10,283 nt of DNA from JAWXCB01 sp034440455 (GCA_034440455.1 JAWXCB010000103.1:1-10283), one strand, 5' to 3'. Shown: positions 1-7,215, counted from the stretch's first letter. A program made the numbers and translations. The notes: generated by a model not told the origin, from the sequence alone.

Positions 1-840
1 ATCATTGCATGTTGGCGGAGTTCCTGCTACACAACCAGTAATAGCGTTGCAGGTTTCTACACCATTGCAAGCATCGTTATCATTGCATGTTGGCGGAGTG
101 CCATTTATGCAACCAAGAATTTGGTCACAGGTTTCAAGTCCGTTACACGCATCGTTATCATCGCAAATAAGCAAATCGCAAGGGTCATTGCAATTTGGAT
201 TTGCAGTATATACGCAACCAAGCAGCTCATCGCAATTATCAATGGTGCAGGTATCGCTATCATCGCAATTCAATACGGTTCCAACTGCGCAACCCAAAGC
301 AGGAATACATGTTTCAACTCCATTGCAGGCATCATTATCATTGCAAGGCAAAGGAGTTCCTGCAATGCATCCTGTAATTATATCACAGGTTTCAAGTCCA
401 TTGCAAACATTTGCATCATCACAAACGATGGGAGCATAATCGCAGAATCCGCTGCCGAGGCAAATGTCTTCTGTGCATGCATCGCCATCATCGCAATCAT
501 CGCTGAAATATTCGCACACGCCATTATTGCAGAATCCCTGCAAACACAAATCAGATGTATCGCACGTGATAGCGATGAAATCACAAACACCTGCAATGCA
601 AGTATCGGTTGTGCAATTATCTGAATCATCACAGTTGATAAGTGGAAACGGGCAGAAGCCGCCAATACAAGTATCATTTGTGCAAGCATCCAGATCGGCA
701 CATTCTATTTGTGCATTCTGACAGAACCCATTGAAGCATTGGTCTTGTGTACACGCAACCCCGTCATCGCAATTTAACGCTTGGCTTGCGCAAACTCCAT
801 TATCGCAATAATCATTTGTGCAGAGATTATTATCCGTGCA
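1..840 (-). repeat. Tandem cysteine-repeat array within the large secreted protein gene
   Basis: Residues 795-1074 consist of eleven complete modules and the start of a twelfth. There are two subtypes. One is about 23 residues with C-D-D-x-D-x-C-T-x-D-x-C spacing and resembles the Dictyostelium-type Cys repeat family. The other is 26 residues with CNDNDACNGVETC spacing. At the left edge the 26-residue units are nearly identical in DNA: the string starting at 1 recurs at 79, a 78-bp period. Acidic residues between the cysteines suggest calcium binding (inference). The DNA similarity of neighbouring units implies recent expansion by slippage or unequal crossover. Confidence 0.8.
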
Positions 841-3222
841 GAAAGGTTCATCAAGCGACATTCTGAAAGTGGCTGTGGTGGAACCTGACAATCCTGCAAA
901 CGGACCAGTGGGATTTCCCACGAAATCAATTCTATAAGTAACATCAAAGAAACTGCTTACCTCCCAGTCATTTCCTTGCTTATTCAGCACGGTTTGCCCG
1001 GGGCTGAGTAAGCCGAAGTCGGTTCCGGCCGTGATGCGCAATAAGTCAAAATCAGTGTCATTATCAATTTGACCAAACAGTCTGAATAAATCGGTTTCAA
1101 ATACCTGATAAGGCAGCCCCGGAGTGCGCGGTGCGGTATGCACTTCAAACATCGGAATTGGAATCGTCAATGTTCTTTGGTAGCCGCTGAAGGAGCCTGT
1201 TCCTGTTAATTGCAGCATTACCATTTCTGCTTCCACGGTTGTGGAATCACCGCCCAGATTTCCACCCGGATTAATCATCAGGTTTTGAAAATTGTTGAAA
1301 ATGATTTGTGAAAGCAATGAATCCCCTGCGGCAAAACCATCCGTGATTTCAATGTTCCCATGATACGGACACTGTGTTGGAAAATCTGCCGTGCCGCCAT
1401 TATCAGGCGCGATGCATTGTGTGGTGAGAGGCGTATTTACGCATGTTCCGGTAACACATTCATCAAGCGTACAGGCATCATTATCATTGCAGGCAGCGTC
1501 AAAAGCGCAATCGCCTGTGCTGAATTGCAAGCACCAACTCACAAGCGTGCCGTCATCGCTTGGAAAATTATCCGTAACAATTACCTTCCAAAAGCCGTTG
1601 GGATCTTCTCCGTCAAATGCGGCAAGCAGTTCAGCAGGAATTATGGCAACATTTCCCGAAAGGTTGCAACCATTGAAATTATCCAACCCTTCATCATCAA
1701 AGGTTGCGATAATATCAGGATCAAAACCGCAATTCTCAATATATAAAACTACTGAAGTGCCGGAGGGGCTGGTTATTAAAATGCTCAAATCACCGATGTA
1801 AGGGTGCGTGATATTGAAAGAGACATTCAGGTCGGTGATTACGCCTGTTTCCCCTGTTAATTCAATTGAATCTTCTACAGGAGGTAATGTGTCTGAAATC
1901 AGCACATCGGGGAAAGCGCAAATGCCAGTCAGCGTTTCGCAGATTATTGAAAGTTCAAAATCACCTTCAGCATCAGAAAAACCATGCACATAAAAAAAGT
2001 AAGGTGTTCCGATTGAAGATTGGAATGCTGCGGTGGACTGCTCATTAATTCCACAAACAAAATCATCATCGTTTTCAGTTACGCAAACCAAATTGTCGCA
2101 ATCGCCTTCGTAAACGGTTATTCTTGTATCATAATTTGTATTTCCGCTGCAAGTGGAAACAGTGATAAAATCTCCTGTGCCGGTGAATGCATACCACACG
2201 CCAGGCGCAGAAGCATCATCATCGCAGGTTGGAACAAACTCAGGGGTAGCATCGGTCGTGCTGCCAGAAATAGTTTGTCCGCAGAGTACTTCCAACGCGC
2301 CACCGCATGTATCATTTTCCGCATAAGCGCATGACAGGCTGATTTGAAATTCGCCCGATGTGCCGCTGGCATTATGCACCAGCGCATAATAGGTTGTTCC
2401 CTCGTCTGAATCGAAAGTAACATCAACGGGCAATCCGCAGAAATGCTCGTTTGCACCGATGCAATCAAAGCCTCCTACACAATCTCCCTGGTAAACATTG
2501 ATGCGCGAATCAAATCCAGGAGTAACGCAGGAAAGGGTTACGGTGAGTGTTGTTCCTGTTCCGGGAAACGTGTACCACACGCCCGGATTTTCTACCAACA
2601 CGCTGTTGCAACTTCCGATAGCATCAAGCGTAGCTTCAATGGTTGTTCCTTCTAACGTGTCGCCACATACGAGTTCCGTTGCAGCATTGCATGAGTCATT
2701 TGCGGGAGGAAGTGCAGCGCCAGAAATTTGAATAAGTCCGTTGTTCGTTGTCGGAGCAAATTCATTGAAGTCAATGTCAGAAAAGAGCGGGGGAGTGGGG
2801 GAACTGATAAACGTAACTGCGGTCTGCTGCCCGGCTGTTCCTGTCAGGTTGAACCGGATTTGAAAAAGTGTTGCTCCGTTTGCAAGGGTCACACCTAAAA
2901 GACTTCCGTCATCCCAAGTGAAGGAGATTACTCCTGTTCCGGCATTGGCAACATTAAAATTCACTGCTTGCGTCATTCCGGGCAAACCAAATGCTTCCAC
3001 GTTTGCAAATGACGCAACCGCAGGATTAAACTGAAGCGTTCCCTGCACGGTAATCAAATTTGTAAAACTATCAGCGCGTAGCGTAACGAGTGCTTGCAAG
3101 CTGGATGTGCCGGAAACAGTATCAAGGCGAAGCGTGAGCGCATGCGCAGGAGTTGAGAATAAGCTTAATGCAATGGTGCAGGCAAATAAGAACCTACAAC
3201 AACTTTCGATGGTGGAACGCAT
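1..3222 (-). CDS. Giant secreted multidomain Cys-rich protein (cohesin-like, P domain, Cys repeats), 3' end outside window
   Basis: An open frame of 1074 codons runs from an ATG at 3222 to the left edge, so the C-terminus is missing. Residues 1-28 look like a signal peptide ending TPAHA. Residues 29-165 resemble a cohesin-type beta-sandwich (hydrophobic strands, FQIRFNLTG). Residues about 171-300 and 303-433 are two copies of a domain starting NDxC and carrying a GVWY(T/A)F motif. Residues 435-570 fit a proprotein-convertase P domain (HPYIGDLSILITSPSGT, then GFWKVIVTDNFPSDDGTL). One Cys module lies at 570-600, a unique beta-rich stretch at 613-790, and eleven Cys repeats run from residue 795 to the edge. 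The role is likely adhesive or structural at the surface or outside the cell; no catalytic motif is visible. A T9SS sorting domain beyond the edge is expected but unseen. The domain names come from motif memory; the frame itself is certain. Confidence 0.85.
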   Translation of the reverse strand, partial: MRSTIESCCRFLFACTIALSLFSTPAHALTLRLDTVSGTSSLQALVTLRADSFTNLITVQGTLQFNPAVASFANVEAFGLPGMTQAVNFNVANAGTGVISFTWDDGSLLGVTLANGATLFQIRFNLTGTAGQQTAVTFISSPTPPLFSDIDFNEFAPTTNNGLIQISGAALPPANDSCNAATELVCGDTLEGTTIEATLDAIGSCNSVLVENPGVWYTFPGTGTTLTVTLSCVTPGFDSRINVYQGDCVGGFDCIGANEHFCGLPVDVTFDSDEGTTYYALVHNASGTSGEFQISLSCAYAENDTCGGALEVLCGQTISGSTTDATPEFVPTCDDDASAPGVWYAFTGTGDFITVSTCSGNTNYDTRITVYEGDCDNLVCVTENDDDFVCGINEQSTAAFQSSIGTPYFFYVHGFSDAEGDFELSIICETLTGICAFPDVLISDTLPPVEDSIELTGETGVITDLNVSFNITHPYIGDLSILITSPSGTSVVLYIENCGFDPDIIATFDDEGLDNFNGCNLSGNVAIIPAELLAAFDGEDPNGFWKVIVTDNFPSDDGTLVSWCLQFSTGDCAFDAACNDNDACTLDECVTGTCVNTPLTTQCIAPDNGGTADFPTQCPYHGNIEITDGFAAGDSLLSQIIFNNFQNLMINPGGNLGGDSTTVEAEMVMLQLTGTGSFSGYQRTLTIPIPMFEVHTAPRTPGLPYQVFETDLFRLFGQIDNDTDFDLLRITAGTDFGLLSPGQTVLNKQGNDWEVSSFFDVTYRIDFVGNPTGPFAGLSGSTTATFRMSLDEPFCTDNNLCTNDYCDNGVCASQALNCDDGVACTQDQCFNGFCQNAQIECADLDACTNDTCIGGFCPFPLINCDDSDNCTTDTCIAGVCDFIAITCDTSDLCLQGFCNNGVCEYFSDDCDDGDACTEDICLGSGFCDYAPIVCDDANVCNGLETCDIITGCIAGTPLPCNDNDACNGVETCIPALGCAVGTVLNCDDSDTCTIDNCDELLGCVYTANPNCNDPCDLLICDDNDACNGLETCDQILGCINGTPPTCNDNDACNGVETCNAITGCVAGTPPTCND

Positions 3223-3681
3223 GGGAAAATGGGTTTGATGTTAAAATCCGGATTGATGCTTCTAAAGGGGAGTTCTAAAAATTGCTTTTTTATCGCATCA
3301 CCCCATCCCTCTCCAGAAGGAGAGGGTGACTGTGGAAGAATTTTTAGAACCGCCCAATATTGAATGTATGTCAAATTAACCGACAAGGTATCGCTTCTTT
3401 CCCTTAAATGTAAGTAGAATCCCGAAATTTTCAGAAATATTTTCAGTATTTATTTTTCAGGAGTCTGTTTACGGCAATTGCAACGTTGTGAGCGAATTAA
3501 CTATCGGACTATCGCCACCTTCACGCTTCGTATTGCATGTGCCGCCAGAAATTTCACGCCAGTTGATTATTTTTTCACGCAAAAAGATTTCTTTTCAGGT
3601 TTTCTACTTTTCGAGCTTGGCGTCTTGGCGTGAACCTTTTTCCACGCAAAAGGATTTTTTTCTCGCAAAGGCGCAGAGGCG
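3223..3681. other. Intergenic region rich in dispersed repeat remnants
   Basis: These 459 bp separate the start of the large secreted-protein gene from the stop of the acyltransferase gene. No convincing gene is present. The short frames are made of palindromes and repeat DNA. The region holds the nested inverted repeats at 3272-3350 and degenerate CGCAAAG-type repeats at 3571-3686. No good TAnnTTTG promoter for the large gene was found; the nearest partial match on the minus strand is TAATTTG, close to 3370. Confidence 0.6.
3272..3350. repeat. Nested palindromic (REP/MITE-like) element
   Basis: A perfect 12-bp inverted repeat, GTTCTAAAAATT at 3272-3283 and its complement at 3339-3350, encloses a second perfect hairpin at 3307-3326 (CCCTCTCC, AGAA loop, GGAGAGGG). 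The 79-bp unit has no coding capacity and no visible target-site duplication. Such CCCTCTCC/GGAGAGGG hairpins are common intergenic palindromes in Bacteroidota. It sits about 50 bp upstream of the large secreted-protein gene and could affect its leader transcript. Confidence 0.6.
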
Positions 3682-3686
3682 CTAAG
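3571..3686. repeat. Degenerate CGCAAAG-type dispersed repeat
   Basis: Related strings recur in direct and inverted orientation: TTTTTCACGCAAAAAG at 3571, GCGTCTTGGCGTGAA at 3620-3634, CCACGCAAAAGGATTTTTT at 3642-3660, and CGCAAAGGCGCAGAGGCGC at 3664-3682. This resembles the CGCAAAGACGCAAAG intergenic repeats seen in many bacterial genomes. The last unit reaches the stop codon of the acyltransferase gene. I see no function. Confidence 0.4.
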
Positions 3687-4431
3687 TTTTTTGCGGTAGT
3701 GAATGCGGTTGTTGTTTGAACCACAGCCCCGCCAGATACACCGCCTTTTTTATTTTGTTTTTTAAACTCAGGGGCGTGATGCCTTCGCTGAGGGGGTAGC
3801 CAAGCAGTGCGGTTACTTTGCGGGCGTATTCTCCTTGGTCGTCAAGGTTTCTGTCGGCATAAGGCAAGTGCGGGCTTTTAACTTTCTTCAAGTATTCACA
3901 GTCGCGCAGGATTAAAAGCAAACGATAACGCTTCATCTTATTTTTAAGCTCAACAGGTTTTCCATAAATTCTGGAACCAAAACCTTCATATCTCTGCAAC
4001 AACCATTCGTCACAAATGATGAAGCATATTTTTGTGCTGGCATTTATGCCGCCCTTGTAAGTGGCAATCAGCGTTTCATTTATTACTTGAGTGTTTCTGA
4101 AATTCGCATCCACTACTAATCTGTTCACAATGGCTAATTCTTTATGCGGAAAATATTTTTCAAATTCAGCGATGCCAAAGAAATCTATATCGCGCTGCAA
4201 AAAGGCGCCATCGGTGCCACGCATAGCGCGAACGGATGAAATCATGTTGCCGTTTTCCAGGATGTAATACAATGCCGAATACGCATCGGCTTCATCGTAC
4301 ATCCTCTTTTGTTCATGGTCGGCAGGGATGTGGTATTTCTTTTTCTCCTCAATGTAAATTTTATAGCGAAAGCGATAGATGGCTTCGCGCTCCTCTTGAG
4401 TAGTGGCAAGCCGCACTTCAAATTGACTCAT
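3682..4431 (-). CDS. GNAT-fold N-acyl amino acid synthase-like protein (FeeM / exosortase-associated acyltransferase type)
   Basis: The 249-residue protein has the layout of the LuxI/FeeM branch of GNAT acyltransferases, which move a fatty acyl group from acyl-ACP or acyl-CoA to an amino acid amine. Visible anchors are YRFRYKIYIEE at 19-29, acidic D46 and D49, the SVRAMRG strand with R68, NRLVVD at 103-108 with R104, and LLQRYEGFGSRIYG around 144-157, which matches the GNAT C-terminal 'P-LL-YE-GF' region. The glutamate that LuxI enzymes carry three residues before the arginine is not in place (the sequence is IVNR), so substrate use may differ. The start ATG lies 14 bp inside the upstream methyltransferase gene, implying translational coupling. 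A plain GNAT acetyltransferase of unknown substrate is the main alternative. Confidence 0.62.
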   Translation of the reverse strand: MSQFEVRLATTQEEREAIYRFRYKIYIEEKKKYHIPADHEQKRMYDEADAYSALYYILENGNMISSVRAMRGTDGAFLQRDIDFFGIAEFEKYFPHKELAIVNRLVVDANFRNTQVINETLIATYKGGINASTKICFIICDEWLLQRYEGFGSRIYGKPVELKNKMKRYRLLLILRDCEYLKKVKSPHLPYADRNLDDQGEYARKVTALLGYPLSEGITPLSLKNKIKKAVYLAGLWFKQQPHSLPQKT

Positions 4432-4921
4432 CGGAGTTTGCTTTCCGCATTTTTAGCAGTGTGAGGATGTCAGGAATAAATCCTCGTGTGCTTGCTTTGT
4501 ATTTTTTGTATGCAGCTTCATTATCGCCTGTGAGCCATTGCTTTTTTTCTTCTCGCGCTGCAACCACATAGACATAACCCATCGCAAAAAAACTGATAAG
4601 CAGCCACCAGCAACCAGTTGCCAATGTGCCGCCAAGCCATGCAAGCATATAAGAACTATAAAGCGGATGCCGGATAAACCGGTAAGGTCCCCTCGTGTTC
4701 AGGGATGTAACAACCTTTGCAGAGAAAGCGACTGCGGGAGGTTGTTCTTCAAAGGTGGAAACGCTCCACCAAAATAACGCTATGGAAAAAAGAAGCAATG
4801 AAAAACCAATGGCGAACAAGTTATCCGGTGTGGAAGGGTAGAGTGTCGCAACTCCAAGATGCGCCACCATGAAAATAAATCCGCCTGCTTTGATAAACTG
4901 CAATTCCCAGGTTGATTGCAT
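4418..4921 (-). CDS. ICMT/PEMT-family membrane methyltransferase
   Basis: The 167-residue membrane protein has hydrophobic segments at about 8-28, 35-52 and 98-121. The family signature GPYRFIRHPLY is at 78-88, followed by the EE pair (124-125) and a C-terminal Y-x2-Y...GFIP pattern. This is typical of isoprenylcysteine carboxyl methyltransferase-like and phospholipid methyltransferase-like enzymes, which use S-adenosylmethionine at the membrane. The gene overlaps the acyltransferase gene by 14 bp. The first 11 nt (4911-4921), including the ATG, are identical to the interior of the duplicated secreted-protein gene, so this start was supplied by a rearrangement. The original 5' end may have been lost, although length and motifs look complete. 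The real substrate is unknown; a lipidated carboxylate is plausible. Confidence 0.75.
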   Translation of the reverse strand: MQSTWELQFIKAGGFIFMVAHLGVATLYPSTPDNLFAIGFSLLLFSIALFWWSVSTFEEQPPAVAFSAKVVTSLNTRGPYRFIRHPLYSSYMLAWLGGTLATGCWWLLISFFAMGYVYVVAAREEKKQWLTGDNEAAYKKYKASTRGFIPDILTLLKMRKANSDESI

Positions 4922-5021
4922 CTATATAGAAATAGTATTGCTTGTAAGAAGGTCCTGTTAATACCGTGGGCATGATAGTGCTGTCGGAGTAATTGTACAG
5001 GTAAAGATTTGCGATATTATT

Positions 5022-5044
5022 ATCTACCATCATTAGTGTCCGAT
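5022..5044 (+). repeat. Left IS end: target duplicate plus terminal inverted repeat
   Basis: ATCTACCAT (5022-5030) is the left copy of a 9-bp target-site duplication. CATTAGTGTCCGAT (5031-5044) is the left terminal inverted repeat and is a perfect 14-bp match to the complement of the right end. The uninterrupted paralogue reads ATCTATCAT at the same place (9300-9308). Confidence 0.92.
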
Positions 5045-6337
5045 AAAAATAAGAATTCGTTCTTTGAAATGCCTGATAGATAAGGATTAGGAACCGATTT
5101 GACTCGGTGACGATTTGAATTGAGTGATAGCTTGATCTCCAAAAGTCAGGCTATGAATCAGGGTAAATATGTTTTCTCTCAGGTGACAGGTTTCTTACCT
5201 GCTCGAATTTTTGATAAGTGTGCAGCACAATAGGAAGGCAACAAATGGGTGAAGCATTTCACTTGCTGGAATCAAATGCTCTGCATGCTATTCGGGCAGT
5301 TGAGCAATCGTGAAAGTCTGCGTGATTTATTGGTAATCGTCAGCGCACATTCCAACAAATTCTATCATTTAGGTTTTGGAAAAAATGTTTCGCGTTCAAA
5401 TCTTGCCAACGCGAATGAGAAACGGGATTATCGTATTTACGAGTCGTTTGCATATGAAATGATTGCCATAGCCAAGCAGTGTATTACGGTGGAAGAAGAT
5501 TTTGCTTTGCCGATTACAGACAATGTTTATGCGTTTGACTCGACCACCATTGACCTTTGCTTGAGCGTGTTTTGGTGGGCAACTTTTCGAAAGACCAAAG
5601 GTGCCATCAAAGTTCACACGCTCTACGATGTGAAGGTGGCAATACCAGCTTTCATCCATATCACTACCGGCAGCGTTCACGATGTAAACGGATTAGACGA
5701 ATTAACCTATGAAGCCGGTGGCTATTATGTCTTAGACAGAGGATACGTTGACTTTGAGCGGCTATTCATCATTCATTCAGCCAAGGCATTTTTTGTTACC
5801 AGAGCGAAAGATAACTTAAAGTTCGAGCGGCTCTACTCTGCAAAAGCAGACAAATCGAAAGGAATACTGTGCGACCAAACGGTTCGATTAAAAGGATTCT
5901 ATTCTCAAAAATATTATCCCGAAAAATTGCGTAGAATCAAATTCAACGACACCGAACAGCAACACACCTTTGTGTTTCTGACCAACAACTTTAACTTGCT
6001 GCTACTGATATTGCATTGCTGTATAAGTATCGTTGGAAAGTAGAACTGTTTTTTAAATGGATAAAACAGCACTTGAAAATTCAATCATTTTGGGGCACTT
6101 CTGCCAATGCCGTGAAAACACAAATCTATATTGCCATTATCACATTCACGTTAGTTGCCATCATCAGAAGCAAACTCAAACTTGAACGCTCCACTTACGA
6201 AATATTACAGATTTTGGGCGTGTCGCTATTTGACAAAACCTCTATAAATCAACTACTTCAGCCTCCTATCTATCAAGATGTCAAAGAACATAATCATAAT
6301 CAGTTGAAATTCAATCTATTTAAATCGGACACTAATG
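5031..6337 (+). mobile_element. IS4-family insertion sequence, 1307 bp, transposase inactivated
   Basis: The element is bounded by 14-bp perfect inverted repeats and a 9-bp target duplication. Comparison with the intact paralogue fixes both ends to the base. It carries one transposase frame on the plus strand, opposite to the gene it interrupts. The transposase has the DDE residues and the Y-(2)-R-(3)-E-(6)-K signature of the IS4 family. About 120 bp at the left end are non-coding. The ends are undamaged, so the element could still move if a related active transposase is present elsewhere in the genome (inference). Confidence 0.93.
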
Positions 6338-6351
6338 ATCTACCATCTTAA
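5153..6351 (+). pseudogene. IS4-family transposase, broken by one nonsense codon and one frameshift
   Basis: The ancestral frame starts at ATG 5153 (MNQGKYVFSQVTGFLPARIF). An in-frame TAG at 5231-5233 interrupts it, and reading resumes as EGNKWVKHFTCWNQ. The catalytic aspartates lie in VYAFDSTTIDL and YVLDRGYVDFERL. Near 6000 a one-base deletion puts the C-terminal part in another frame. The expected ATDIALLYKYRWKVELFFK reads correctly only after the shift, which cuts the catalytic glutamate and YREK motif off from the two aspartates. The last codons run through the right inverted repeat and stop at TAA 6349-6351, in host DNA beyond the element. Restored length would be about 400 residues, normal for the family. 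Confidence 0.92.
6324..6346 (+). repeat. Right IS end: terminal inverted repeat plus target duplicate
   Basis: ATCGGACACTAATG (6324-6337) is the exact complement of the left terminal repeat. It is followed by the right 9-bp target duplicate ATCTACCAT (6338-6346). The last transposase codons overlap this end. Confidence 0.92.
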
Positions 6352-6524
6352 ACAACATAGTATTCGGAGAACCTAACTTCAGATAGTCACGGGTAGTCAG
6401 AGTTCCCACTTGAATACCTGAGGGAAGGGTAAGTACCTTTGTTAATCCACCTGCTTGACAATAAACGAAAGCCCCAAAAATGATAGGAGAAGTAATGTTT
6501 TTTTCATAATTTTTTATTTTTCTC

Positions 6525-6562
6525 GCCTACTCTATAATCCCCTTTTCGGCTGCCGGGGTTTT
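6525..6562 (-). repeat. Leader repeat copy 1 (38 bp), upstream of the pseudogene start
   Basis: The plus strand reads GCCTACTCTATAAT, then CCCCTTTTCGGCTGCCGGGG, then TTTT. On the minus strand the core can fold with CCCC pairing to GGGG around a 12-nt loop, extended by two A-U pairs beyond a mismatch. The copy ends exactly 17 nt before the ATG at 6507. Homology to the copy at 9488-9525 extends through the spacer and the gene but stops at the T-run on the outer side. Confidence 0.9.
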
Positions 6563-6607
6563 AATTCTATCGCACAGCTTTCCTTTAAAAGCTATGATGC
6601 CGTATTT

Positions 6608-6994
6608 TTAATCAACTCTCTTAACATATAGTTTTTCATAACCGCCATTGCGCGGAGGTTTTAAACCCTTGCATACATAATACCCCAAACCTTCCCATTC
6701 ACCGGCTTTTGTTCCTCCGGCTATTACACTGAGCGATTGCCCCGATTCTCTATAATCGCTGCCATCGGAGCAAGCGAAAACCGGTATGAAACTTATTTCA
6801 ACGTCATAAGAGTTGTTGTTTGTAAATTTTAATTCGGAGCGATACTGGTCTTTCAATTCCTGCCGGTAGCGCCAGTATATGCTTACCCCGGAATAAGTTT
6901 TAATTGAAGTCCACGCATCGCTTTGAGCGTTACTCACAAAGGTAAAAGCCAACATAACAATGACCAGAACAGTTCTCCTGTTTTTTGTTTTCAT
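6608..6994 (-). CDS. Small secreted protein of unknown function
   Basis: The 128-residue protein starts at ATG 6994, 17 nt after leader repeat copy 2, which supports this start. Residues 1-23 form a clear signal peptide: KTKNRR, a hydrophobic core, then SNA before QSDAW. The mature part is about 105 residues, rich in Gly, Tyr and Ser, with two cysteines (in FACSDG and YVCKG) that may pair outside the cytoplasm. It ends in basic residues (YVKRVD) without a T9SS sorting domain, so a periplasmic or Sec-exported fate is more likely. I do not recognise the family. It lies alone between two leader repeats, with 45 nt between its stop and copy 1. Confidence 0.75.
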   Translation of the reverse strand: MKTKNRRTVLVIVMLAFTFVSNAQSDAWTSIKTYSGVSIYWRYRQELKDQYRSELKFTNNNSYDVEISFIPVFACSDGSDYRESGQSLSVIAGGTKAGEWEGLGYYVCKGLKPPRNGGYEKLYVKRVD

Positions 6995-7011
6995 TTTTAC
7001 TTGTTTTTTTT

Positions 7012-7049
7012 GCCTACTCTCTAATCCCCTTTTCGGCTGCCGGGGTTTT
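7012..7049 (-). repeat. Leader repeat copy 2 (38 bp), upstream of the small secreted protein
   Basis: This copy is identical to copy 1 except for one substitution (CTCTAAT instead of CTATAAT, plus strand), which lies outside the hairpin. It ends exactly 17 nt before the ATG at 6994. That 17-nt A-rich spacer is unrelated in sequence to the spacers of copies 1 and 4, so the spacing is conserved independently of sequence. Confidence 0.9.
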
Positions 7050-7057
7050 ATTTTTAA

Positions 7058-7156
7058 TTAGCTGTTAGCTGTTAGCCATTAGCCGTTAGATAAATTCAAT
7101 CTTCTTTTTCATTTCTCTTTTTCATTTCTAATTTCTAATAGCTAATTCCTAATAGC
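7058..7156. repeat. Short tandem heptamers and T-rich low-complexity tract
   Basis: Four heptamers of the form TTAGC(T/C)(G/A) run from 7058 to 7085. They are followed by repeated TTTTTCATTTCT strings (about 7105-7128) and by CTAATAGCTAATTCCTAATAGC (7135-7156, listed as adjoining related units). This fills the gap between leader repeat copy 2 and the toxin-antitoxin promoter. No gene is seen here. Confidence 0.6.
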
Positions 7157-7169
7157 TTTTTCTTTCCTC

Positions 7170-7200
7170 TTTAGTTATATCCCCATTTAATTTAACTTTG
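7170..7200 (+). promoter_or_regulatory. Putative Bacteroidota promoter of the toxin-antitoxin operon
   Basis: TAACTTTG at 7193-7200 matches the Bacteroidota -7 consensus TAnnTTTG, 15 nt before the antitoxin ATG. The -33 element would lie near 7170, where only TTTAG is present, so that part is weak. Transcription would start shortly before the ATG, giving a very short leader. Confidence 0.5.
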
Positions 7201-7215
7201 TAAAAAATATCAGTC

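Larger units (their letters stand above)
4911..6507 (-). pseudogene. Truncated, IS-interrupted, frameshifted duplicate of the 575-residue T9SS protein gene
   Basis: Two blocks match the 5' part of the intact gene at 7743-9470. Positions 6347-6507 correspond to its ATG and following codons, and 4911-5030 to residues about 55-94 (LYLYNYSDSTIMP, GPSYK, YYFYIDAIN). The IS element sits between them; removing it and one target duplicate rejoins the frame. Three lesions are visible: a one-base loss in a homopolymer (T6 to T5, plus-strand 6476-6480) that stops translation after 21 codons, the IS insertion, and truncation at 4911 where homology ends abruptly. The 5' block differs from the intact gene by only two substitutions and one indel over about 217 bp including the leader repeat. 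The 4911-5030 block differs at 12 of 120 positions, several of them amino acid changing. Confidence 0.9.

Noticed and set aside
5..624. Long plus-strand open frames across the Cys-repeat region
   Set aside because: They mirror the repetitive antisense of a clear minus-strand gene, have no domain character, and consist of repeated low-complexity peptides.
3165..3386. Minus-strand 73-codon frame
   Set aside because: It is made of the nested palindromes (PSPSGEGW is the translation of the hairpin) and overlaps the start of the large secreted-protein gene in another frame.
3488..3685. Plus-strand 65-codon frame
   Set aside because: Its C-terminal half is translated CGCAAAG-type repeat DNA (FFLAKAQRR), a common false gene.
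5990..6020. Programmed frameshifting in the transposase
   Set aside because: There is no slippery heptamer at the junction, IS4-family transposases are normally one frame, and a nonsense codon is also present, so decay is simpler.
6576..6593. AGCTTT / AAAGCT inverted repeat after the small secreted-protein gene as a terminator
   Set aside because: It has only a 6-bp AT-rich stem with no T-run after it on the minus strand.
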